Assembly (NCBI GenBank): GCA_044598425.1
Contig: CP172536.1
Location: 124,001 to 188,000 of the forward strand
Direction of reading: 5' to 3'
Length of the DNA: 64,000 nt
Origin: JAEVLT01 sp044598425
Lineage (GTDB): Bacteria; Bacillota; Bacilli; Bacillales; Cytobacillaceae
Position 1 is the stretch's first letter. Every line of letters starts with the position of its first letter. The position numbers were made by a program, and so were the translations under genes. A model generated the notes under the pieces. It did no database searches and was not told the origin of the DNA. It saw nothing but the letters and a program-made list of their open reading frames with translations. This document shows, one piece after another, positions 57,773 to 64,000 of this stretch.

Positions 57773-59575
57773 ATGTGTGGAATTGTTGGATATATTGGAA
57801 ACAATGATTCGAAAGAAATTTTGCTAAAAGGCTTGGAAAAGCTTGAATACAGGGGGTACGACTCTGCCGGTATTGCGGTGTTGAATGAAAGCGGCGTGTC
57901 TGTTTTTAAAGAAAAAGGACGGATTGCAGACTTGCGCAGCATCGTTGATGAGAGCGTGATGGCGAACGTGGGGATCGGCCATACCCGCTGGGCAACGCAC
58001 GGAATTCCAAGCAGGGAAAATGCCCATCCGCATCAAAGTGCAACGAGCCGCTTCACGCTTGTTCATAATGGCGTGATCGAAAACTATGATCTGTTAAAGC
58101 GCGATTATTTAAAAGATGTGAACTTTGTTAGCGAAACGGATACAGAGGTTATTGTTCAGTTAATCGAGCGGTTTGTTAAAGAGGGGATGGAAGTACTTGA
58201 GGCTTTCCGTAAGACGTTAAGCCTGTTAATCGGTTCTTACGCCCTTGCCCTTCTTGATCGTGAAAATCAGGATACCATCTATGTTGCGAAAAATAAAAGC
58301 CCGCTGCTTGTCGGTTTAGGCAATGGTTTTAATGTCGTTGCTAGTGATGCGATGGCGATGCTTCAAGTTACCAATCAATTTGTTGAATTGATGGACAAAG
58401 AGATTGTCATCGTGACAAAGGAAAAGGTGACGATTCAAAATCTTGCAGGCAAAACGATCAGCCGCGATCCTTACACAGCTGAACTTGACGCCAGCGATAT
58501 CGAAAAGGGAACATACCCTCACTATATGCTGAAGGAAATTGACGAACAGCCATTAGTCATGCGCAAAATCATTCAAATGTATGAAAATGATAAGAATGAA
58601 TTAAGCATTGATCAAGAGATTATCGAAGCAATGAATGAGGCTGATCGGATTTATATTATCGCTGCCGGAACTTCCTATCATGCTGGTCTTGTCGGAAAAC
58701 AGCTGATTGAGAAAGTTGCCAAGATTCCTGTTGAAGTGCATGTGGCGAGCGAATTCGGCTACAATATGCCGCTTTTATCAGAAAAACCGTTGTTTATTTT
58801 CATTTCCCAAAGCGGTGAAACAGCGGACAGCCGTGCCGTGCTTGTGCAAGTGAAAGAAATGGGCTACCACGCTCTAACGATTACAAATGTACCAGGATCG
58901 ACCCTTTCGCGTGAAGCCGACTTCACATTGCTGCTGCATGCAGGTCCAGAAATTGCCGTCGCTTCGACGAAAGCATATACAGCGCAAATCGCTGTAATGG
59001 CCATTCTTGCAGAAGTAACAGCGAAGAGCCGTAATATTCCTGTAGACTTTGACCTAGTGCATGAACTTGGAATCGTGGCAAATGCGATGGAAATTCTTTG
59101 TGACTCAAAAGAATTGTTTGAGCATATTTCAAGGGAGTTTTTATCGGTAACACGCAACTGTTTCTTTATTGGCCGCGGCATCGATTACTATGTTGGTCTT
59201 GAGGGTGCTCTTAAATTAAAAGAAATTTCCTATATTCAAGCTGAAGGTTTTGCCGGAGGAGAATTAAAGCATGGCACCATTGCCTTAATTGAGGAAGGCA
59301 CACCAATTATTGCGCTTGCAACCCAGGAAAATGTCAATTTAAGCATCCGTGGTAACGTGAAAGAAGTCGTTACCCGCGGCGCCAACCCTTGCATCATCTC
59401 AATGAAAGGCCTGGAAATGGATGAAGACAGCTTCGTCATCCCAGAAGTACACGAATTGCTAACACCACTTATCTCTGTTGTACCATTGCAATTAATCGCC
59501 TACTACGCTGCCCTGCACCGCGACTGCGACGTCGACAAACCGCGCAACCTCGCAAAATCAGTCACGGTGGAGTAA
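57773..59575 (+). CDS. glmS: Glutamine-fructose-6-phosphate aminotransferase
   Basis: GlmS makes glucosamine-6-phosphate from fructose-6-phosphate and glutamine. I chose ATG 57773 because the nucleophile must be Cys2 (MCGIVGYIG) and AGGGAGG lies upstream; the frame extends 16 codons into the leader hairpin. The protein has 600 residues: an N-terminal glutaminase (to about 240) with HTRWATHG, and two SIS domains with SQSGETADS and ending DVDKPRNLAKSVTVE. It is monocistronic and under ribozyme control. Confidence 0.98.
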   Translation: MCGIVGYIGNNDSKEILLKGLEKLEYRGYDSAGIAVLNESGVSVFKEKGRIADLRSIVDESVMANVGIGHTRWATHGIPSRENAHPHQSATSRFTLVHNGVIENYDLLKRDYLKDVNFVSETDTEVIVQLIERFVKEGMEVLEAFRKTLSLLIGSYALALLDRENQDTIYVAKNKSPLLVGLGNGFNVVASDAMAMLQVTNQFVELMDKEIVIVTKEKVTIQNLAGKTISRDPYTAELDASDIEKGTYPHYMLKEIDEQPLVMRKIIQMYENDKNELSIDQEIIEAMNEADRIYIIAAGTSYHAGLVGKQLIEKVAKIPVEVHVASEFGYNMPLLSEKPLFIFISQSGETADSRAVLVQVKEMGYHALTITNVPGSTLSREADFTLLLHAGPEIAVASTKAYTAQIAVMAILAEVTAKSRNIPVDFDLVHELGIVANAMEILCDSKELFEHISREFLSVTRNCFFIGRGIDYYVGLEGALKLKEISYIQAEGFAGGELKHGTIALIEEGTPIIALATQENVNLSIRGNVKEVVTRGANPCIISMKGLEMDEDSFVIPEVHELLTPLISVVPLQLIAYYAALHRDCDVDKPRNLAKSVTVE

Positions 59576-59666
59576 GAGGAATAGGTGTGGGTTTAATTTT
59601 GTGTACACACCTAAAAAACTTTGGGTTTACACAATAATGTATGTCCTTAAATAAAAAAGTTTGGTC

Positions 59667-59717
59667 AAGACTGGAGGAAAATCAGGTGAAAGCCTGGTCG
59701 CCCTTCGGTCTTTTTTG
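59667..59717 (+). terminator. Terminator after glmS
   Basis: AAGACTGGAGG pairs with CCTTCGGTCTT (G-T pairs allowed) and encloses CAGG/CCTG; six T residues follow. Confidence 0.65.
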
Positions 59718-59719
59718 CA

Positions 59720-60110
59720 TGAAAAAAGCGGGAGAAAAAGCGAGGATACGTACCGTTGGTACGTCAATTGGATTGAATAAAGGGTATGAATAAAAGCCTG
59801 ATAAATACTGATAAATCAAGGGTTTAAGGCAGGAAGAGCATGAGAAAAATGGAGAAGAAAGGCAGGGGGAAAACGGGAGAAAAAGCAGGAGAAATACTGG
59901 ATGTTTGGACAAAGTTTTTTATGTCTGCGACCATGAAAATTCGGTACAATTTTGAGCGAAAGTGGGGGAAAAGGCAGGACAAACTTTTTTCTATTCCAGA
60001 AGATGGAGAAAGGGCGTGAGGCCAAGCAGGAAAAGGGTTTGAACGGGGAAAGGCAGGAGGAAATGATGGACATTGTTTTTTATTTATGAACAACGTAGAG
60101 GATGAAGGAA
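59720..60110. other. Purine-rich stretch with repeated GGCAGGA motif
   Basis: The plus strand is strongly G/A-rich. The motif GGCAGGA, or close forms of it, recurs at about 59828, 59861, 59885, 59973, 60026 and 60052, usually followed by GAAA or GGGAAA. A perfect palindrome ACGTACC-GTT-GGTACGT lies at 59748-59764. Open frames on the minus strand here are Ser/Phe/Pro-rich and look like by-products of base composition. No gene is supported. Confidence 0.5.
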
Positions 60111-60151
60111 AAGCAAGTATTTAAGGAATTGATAAAAGACAAGGTGGTGAT

Positions 60152-60262
60152 TTGCAATTATGGAATGATGTAAGAATATTAGGGAATGAGCTGAAGCCAC
60201 AAGAGGGATTTGATAATAATTGTGATAGCACATTTTTAGATTGTTCCTATAAAATCGATTGA
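60152..60262 (+). CDS. Very small hypothetical ORF
   Basis: TTG 60152 follows AAGGTGG at good spacing and opens 36 codons (MQLWNDVRILGNEL at the start). It contains two cysteines and matches nothing that I know. The short length and lack of conservation evidence make it doubtful. Confidence 0.2.
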   Translation: MQLWNDVRILGNELKPQEGFDNNCDSTFLDCSYKID

Positions 60263-60373
60263 TATCGAGTGGAGCTGAGGTTATCATTAACTTATAAAGA
60301 ACGATAACTACTGAATCGAGGAAACAAAATGAAGACTTTAGGTATTTCCTATAAAAATTCATATTGCATATTT

Positions 60374-60406
60374 TAACGCTCAGTCATAGGACTGGGCGTT
60401 TTTAAT
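60374..60406 (+). terminator. Terminator in the gene-poor region
   Basis: AACGCTCAGTC pairs with GACTGGGCGTT over ATAG (one G-T pair) and five T residues follow. It implies a transcript coming from upstream in 60110-60370, where no firm gene is seen. Confidence 0.75.
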
Positions 60407-60483
60407 TATGTTTGTTTCCAAACTCCATTTAAAAGGGGGAGAAATAGATGCAAATACAGGGAAAAAGTTAAAGGAATTTTTAT

Positions 60484-60573
60484 TAAACATGCTTGTAGAA
60501 ACAATTGGTGATATGTTAATGGAAATTATTGCTATTGTTATCGGATATTACGCAAAAATTCAATTCATATGAT
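60484..60573 (+). CDS. Possible tiny hydrophobic peptide
   Basis: From the ATG at about 60490 there is a short hydrophobic peptide of some 27 residues (MLVETIGDMLMEIIAIVIGY, then a short polar end), which could span a membrane once. The AAGGA upstream is about 12 bases away, too far for a good site. Small membrane peptides such as type I toxins look like this, but nothing else supports the idea. Confidence 0.15.
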
Positions 60574-60609
60574 TCTGTTAAGGGTTATTAAGAAAGTAGT
60601 GGTGTAACA

Positions 60610-60900
60610 ATGGAGGAAAATCAAAGATATGTGATAAATAGTAGAGAGTTTGATGATTTTAAGTGCTTTTTATGGATACTTCAGAAAGAAGTTAGAGGTT
60701 TGACCACTTGGCGGAAAAAGGCATCTTCCTTGGCGTTAGTTACTGCTAATGAAATCGGAAAACTGGAATCATTTAAAACCGAGGAAAATGCTGTTCAGAC
60801 TGTTAAGGATTTGTTCCCTACGATGAATGATACTGAACTTATTCAAGACATTGGAATGATGCTTAATACGGTTTATCAGCGTATGGATTCCAAGTTATAA
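60610..60900 (+). CDS. Hypothetical protein
   Basis: A 96-residue ORF that I do not recognise. The predicted protein is soluble, helical and charged, starting MEENQRYVINSREFDDF, with no Cys pair and no known motif. The ribosome binding site is poor. It is followed at once by another small ORF, and both lie upstream of the IS21-family element. Codon use looks like ordinary Bacillus coding sequence, so it may be real accessory DNA. Confidence 0.5.
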   Translation: MEENQRYVINSREFDDFKCFLWILQKEVRGLTTWRKKASSLALVTANEIGKLESFKTEENAVQTVKDLFPTMNDTELIQDIGMMLNTVYQRMDSKL

Positions 60901-60918
60901 AAGGTAAGGGTGCGTGTA

Positions 60919-61050
60919 GTGAAAAAATTTCACAGAAAATCCAGAGTTTACACTAAGATTCCTAATACTCCGCCAGTTAAACTGGCGAATAAACCACTCA
61001 AGTTCTATGTAATTGTTATCGAAACTATCTATGGAGGTGTTTTTGTGTAA
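60919..61050 (+). CDS. Small hypothetical ORF abutting the IS21 element
   Basis: A basic 43-residue ORF from GTG 60919 (or 46 residues from GTG 60910 behind AAGGTAAGG). It ends YGGVFV with a TAA that lies inside the probable IS21 end (TGTAAC, 61046), so its natural C-terminus may have been lost. Function unknown. Confidence 0.3.
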   Translation: MKKFHRKSRVYTKIPNTPPVKLANKPLKFYVIVIETIYGGVFV

Positions 61051-61081
61051 CCGTCAAGTGAAAATGGACACTTTTTGCTAA

Positions 61082-61852
61082 TTAATTTTGGACACTTTCA
61101 TCCCCAAAAATTGAAGAACGATGTTTCATACGATAACTTTCTTCTTCTCTAAAATGGATCACTTCAGCTCGATGGATGAGTCTATCCAAAATAGCTGTAG
61201 CTATGCCGGGATCCCCTAATAATTCACCCCATTCCTGAGGGCTTTTGTTTGATGTTATAATGACGGAGGCTCGGTCGTACAAGTCATTAATCAAATGAAA
61301 TAACAGATTAGCTTCCCGAGTGTCCATCGCCATGTACATCAAGTCATCAATAATGACCAAATGGGAGTCTCTAATTCGTTTCATCCTTGTCTGTGACTTT
61401 CTTGTAAATTCCTCCGTTTTCAATGTGTGTATTAATTCCCCCATAGAGATAAAGGATACTTTATATCCTTGATGAATAGCCTCTATTCCTAGTGCCGTCG
61501 AGAGGAGGGTTTTTCCCACCCCTGTCGGCCCTAGAAGTATAAGGTTGTACAGTTGATCAATCCAAGTGAATTCCTTCAATTGATTAATTTGCTTCATGCT
61601 TAAGGATTGTTGCTCATTGACGTTAAATGCATCAATTGTTTTATAGAAAGGGAACCCTGCCCACTTTAATCGCTTTTCAATTTGCTTCTCATCACGACGC
61701 TTTTGCTCATAAGCCGTCAGGTGCTCGACAAACATCCTGTATGTCCAATCCTCCGATTCGGCTTGGGAAATAAGCGTAGGAAGATAGGTGGCGCTTTCCG
61801 ACCACCTTAATGAACATAAACGTTGTTGCAATTGTTCTAGAGACAAGCTCAA
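61082..61852 (-). CDS. istB: IS21-family helper ATPase IstB
   Basis: IstB is the AAA+ helper that remodels DNA and activates the IstA transposase. It has 256 residues with Walker A GPTGVGKT at 108-115, Walker B LVIIDDL and a sensor ITSNKSP. It overlaps the istA stop by four bases, so translation is coupled. It looks intact. Confidence 0.93.
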   Translation of the reverse strand: MSLSLEQLQQRLCSLRWSESATYLPTLISQAESEDWTYRMFVEHLTAYEQKRRDEKQIEKRLKWAGFPFYKTIDAFNVNEQQSLSMKQINQLKEFTWIDQLYNLILLGPTGVGKTLLSTALGIEAIHQGYKVSFISMGELIHTLKTEEFTRKSQTRMKRIRDSHLVIIDDLMYMAMDTREANLLFHLINDLYDRASVIITSNKSPQEWGELLGDPGIATAILDRLIHRAEVIHFREEESYRMKHRSSIFGDESVQN

Positions 61853-63417
61853 TTGGGTATACCTCCTTGTAAAACCGCTAAATAGTCGTTCATATCTCGA
61901 ATCTTTGGTTTCGTTAATAGGACGGATTTATCAGCTGCTTCCAAAGGCTTTATCGGGGCTTTTTCTGGCTCGGCTTGTGCACTGTCCTCTTGGCGCTGTC
62001 GTTTAACATATAGGATAATATCACTAAATTCAGTCGCACTATACAAGCCTCTATCCATACACTCCTTTAAAGCCTCGCATGCAAACTCTGGAGCCGTTTT
62101 AATCGCTTTTGATATAAGCTGAAGCTGATCCCGAATATATCGCGGATATCTACTATGGACTTCAGTTAGAAATTCATGTGCGAGCTCAACTTCTTCAAAT
62201 TGCTTAGAAACACTCGTGATGTAAGCAGGAATACCTTTGGTTCGGTCTCGTTTATGTTGGCGGTCTTGGATCAATTTGCCCTTTTCTTGACAAATAATAT
62301 GGTCCGCAATCACAGGCCCTTCCTTTTCCTCTCGAACAAGGAGATGGCTCTCATCCGTCACTTCTATATAAACATCTTTATCTTTCTTATAGGTTCCGAG
62401 AGGAACAGAGTAGCGATTTGACAAGTAGAGAATGGTGTTGTCCTTACGAACGGTTCTTGTTATACTTGAATCAACGTTTGAAAGTACAATTTCTTTAGTG
62501 ACTAGTCGTAAGTGTTGTTTTTCTAGGGCAAACACTTCGACTGGTCTTTTTTTAGTTGTATTGTGAACTTTACCATTCCCCGTTCTTTCTAGCCAGGCGA
62601 TACACTGTTCATTCCACTGATCGATCCCACCGAATACCCGATTTTTAGCGAAGTTTTTCTTTATAAATCCAACCACATTCTCAATCCGACCTTTACTTTC
62701 AGGGTCCGCTTTCCGACAGACGTGTAGGACTAATTTTCTTTCTTCACGGTAAGCTTGAAATTCTCCCGTAAGTATTAAGTCGCCTGAATTCTCACTGACC
62801 ACCATGAGAGAATCCTGATCATAAACAAGTTCATGTGGAATGCCTCCATAAAACTGAAAGGCGCTCTCATGCGTTCGAATAACATCTTTCGTTGTGAATG
62901 GCCTGTCCAGCCACTCGACGTACTTAAAACGAGAATGTGACAACACAAAGCTAATGAAATATAACTTAATCTCCTTTCCATCCGGTGTTTTTTGTACGGT
63001 TTGGCCAAAGTCGACCTGTGCCTGTCTTCCCATTGGTGGATCTGGTATGGCTTCATAGGCCCGCTTTTCTTCGACTTTAGGAATATTGTATTTCTCACGT
63101 AATCCTTTAACGTAGCCACGCACCGTACTCTCGCCAATTTGTAATGTCGGATTCTCTTCTCGTAACCAATCATGAATTTGGGAAGAAGAGAGATCAGGGT
63201 GCTCGCTTAACCATGTGTGAATGAGCATTTCATAAGGATCCAATTTTTTATACCTCGTTTTTGTAGATGCCATCCATGCACTCATTTCCTCTGGTGATTT
63301 CTCAAGGTATTTATACACGGTAGTCCTAGAGATCCCTAATTTTCTAGCAATTCTTCTCACCCTAAATCCTTGCTGCTTTAATTGGTAAATTTCCATATAC
63401 ACTTTCCACTTTTCCAC
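61849..63417 (-). CDS. istA: IS21-family transposase IstA
   Basis: IstA is a DDE transposase of 522 residues. An N-terminal helix-turn-helix (VRRIARKLGISRTTVYKYL, about 20-38) is followed by the catalytic core with Asp136 (QVDFGQ), Asp200 (YDQD) and Glu246 (SKGRIENVV). The C-terminal domain is complete and no frameshift is seen, so the element may still be active. A -10 box (TATAAT on the minus strand, 63469-63464) lies upstream. Confidence 0.94.
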   Translation of the reverse strand: MEKWKVYMEIYQLKQQGFRVRRIARKLGISRTTVYKYLEKSPEEMSAWMASTKTRYKKLDPYEMLIHTWLSEHPDLSSSQIHDWLREENPTLQIGESTVRGYVKGLREKYNIPKVEEKRAYEAIPDPPMGRQAQVDFGQTVQKTPDGKEIKLYFISFVLSHSRFKYVEWLDRPFTTKDVIRTHESAFQFYGGIPHELVYDQDSLMVVSENSGDLILTGEFQAYREERKLVLHVCRKADPESKGRIENVVGFIKKNFAKNRVFGGIDQWNEQCIAWLERTGNGKVHNTTKKRPVEVFALEKQHLRLVTKEIVLSNVDSSITRTVRKDNTILYLSNRYSVPLGTYKKDKDVYIEVTDESHLLVREEKEGPVIADHIICQEKGKLIQDRQHKRDRTKGIPAYITSVSKQFEEVELAHEFLTEVHSRYPRYIRDQLQLISKAIKTAPEFACEALKECMDRGLYSATEFSDIILYVKRQRQEDSAQAEPEKAPIKPLEAADKSVLLTKPKIRDMNDYLAVLQGGIPN

Positions 63418-63514
63418 CTTTCAACTTCCCTCCACCTGAATTGATAGTTTGATACCCTATCACATTATACAGGTTATGGGAAAACATTTAATAGTATGGG
63501 GAAGGTGGGTACGA

Positions 63515-63563
63515 GCATTGAAAAGGGTGCCGCCCCTCCCCGGGACGGCACCCTTTTCAATGC
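63515..63563. other. 18-bp perfect inverted repeat inside the IS21 end
   Basis: GCATTGAAAAGGGTGCCG (63515-63532) pairs exactly with 63546-63563 over a GC-rich 13-nt loop. It lies between the outer tip and the istA promoter. It would form a very stable hairpin in either transcript direction and may shield the transposase gene from outside transcription. Confidence 0.65.
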
Positions 63564-63620
63564 CAAATCCCCTAAAGCCCCTAGGTTAAAAAGTGTCCAT
63601 TTTTATCTAGCGGAAACTGC

Positions 63621-64000
63621 CTACTTTAGTTTAGCAGTTACACCATTATTCAGTTTGGATGTAAGCCATTGAATGATGCCCGTGTAATGAGTTTTAATCA
63701 TTTTGGCGACATCCACCATAGGTTGCAGACGGTAACGAAGGCCCCATTGTATCCAGTCATGTAATACCATTGGTGCAACTTCGCTTGGGTATTGATATAT
63801 TTCCTGTAAACTGACTCGCATACGGTAGGCTTTAGCTGTATCTAGATGGTAGTCCTTTAATCGGTCAAGCGTCTCATTTTGTTTTTTAGTTAAATTACTT
63901 TCATTTTTCAACCAGACATATCTTGTGTTTTTTAAATCAAGGCAATTTTTTTGTTCATTTCGCCGTACTTGATCAACAGCGTCATTCACAGCATTGATAA
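63621..64000 (-). pseudogene. ISL3-family transposase fragment
   Basis: The frame enters from beyond the right edge of the window. The residues VDQVRRNEQKNCLDLKNTRY, WLKNESNLTKKQ and AKAYRMRVSLQEIY are typical of ISL3-family DDE transposases. The homology stops at SKLNNGV, where the coding sequence meets the IS21 tip, and a stop codon follows after four foreign residues. The C-terminal part is lost, so the gene is broken on this side. Confidence 0.8.

Larger units (their letters stand above)
61046..63642 (-). mobile_element. IS21-family insertion sequence, complete
   Basis: The element encodes IstA and IstB on the minus strand. TGTAAC (61046) and its complement GTTACA (63637-63642) are taken as the tips; AAAATGGACACTTTTT occurs inverted inside both ends, and TGGACACTTT is repeated again at 61089, the multiple terminal repeats usual for IS21. 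The right tip interrupts an ISL3 transposase gene. The two flanks share no direct repeat. Confidence 0.75.

Noticed and set aside
59682..60093. Overlapping minus-strand ORFs rich in Ser, Phe and Pro
   Set aside because: They mirror the purine-rich composition of the plus strand; several frames are open at once and none has a good ribosome binding site.

Overview
The window is chromosomal DNA from a low-GC, endospore-forming member of the Bacillaceae, not B. subtilis itself. The evidence is the classical Bacillus gene order (rpoB-rpoC-str-S10-spc-alpha operons, then ecfA1/A2/T-truA-rplM-rpsI, ybaK-cwlD-salA-gerD-kbaA-pdaB, an rrn operon, and sigW-rsiW-cdaA-cdaR-glmM-glmS). Strong AGGAGG ribosome binding sites, frequent GTG/TTG starts, spore-specific genes (cwlD, gerD, pdaB, kbaA), a glmS ribozyme and a typical Bacillaceae 16S rRNA agree with this.

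Layout. 1-7.3 kb: RNA polymerase beta (5' end outside the window) and beta'. 7.3-12.2 kb: rplGB, rpsL, rpsG, fusA, tuf, closed by a strong terminator. 12.2-13.0 kb: a small yezD-like gene, an 81-bp foldback repeat and the S10 promoters and leader. 13.0-28.0 kb: the S10-spc-alpha ribosomal protein supercluster with secY, adk, map, a KOW protein, infA and rpoA. 28.0-28.4 kb: a spacer holding one isolated type I-C-like CRISPR repeat. 28.4-32.8 kb: the ECF transporter energising module, truA, and rplM-rpsI behind an L13 leader. 33.1-36.9 kb: an accessory insertion (LysR regulator, DsbA/FrnE-like protein, Old Yellow Enzyme, group II intron remnant) between rpsI and ybaK. 37.0-44.5 kb: sporulation and germination genes, interrupted by an IS91-like element and several intergenic repeat elements. 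44.5-50.7 kb: one rrn operon (two promoters, 16S-23S-5S, no spacer tRNA) followed by Asn, Thr, Glu, Val, Thr, Tyr, Gln, a broken Lys and an intact Lys tRNA. 50.9-59.6 kb: rocF, sigW-rsiW, cdaA-cdaR-glmM, then glmS behind its ribozyme. 59.6-64 kb: a gene-poor purine-rich stretch, small unknown ORFs, an intact IS21-family element and a truncated ISL3-family transposase.

Functionally, most of the window is the transcription and translation machinery, with cell-envelope functions at the end. SigW/RsiW answers envelope stress, CdaA/CdaR makes and controls c-di-AMP, GlmM converts GlcN-6-P to GlcN-1-P, and GlmS makes GlcN-6-P under ribozyme feedback.

The least explained content is intergenic. (1) A modular foldback repeat occurs in four copies (about 36.1, 41.1, 43.2 and 51.9 kb), with ends that pair perfectly or nearly so and a compensatory base-pair change. 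(2) A lone CRISPR repeat lies behind an AT-rich leader-like stretch and ahead of a terminator-like hairpin. (3) A BOX-like element is split by a 190-bp MITE-like insert with a 10-bp target duplication. (4) A tRNA-Lys copy is interrupted by a 62-nt structured insert. (5) A GC-rich hairpin with a short U tract sits between the glmS ribozyme and the glmS start. No complete new multi-gene defence or metabolic system is visible. All calls are from reading the sequence; no database search was run.
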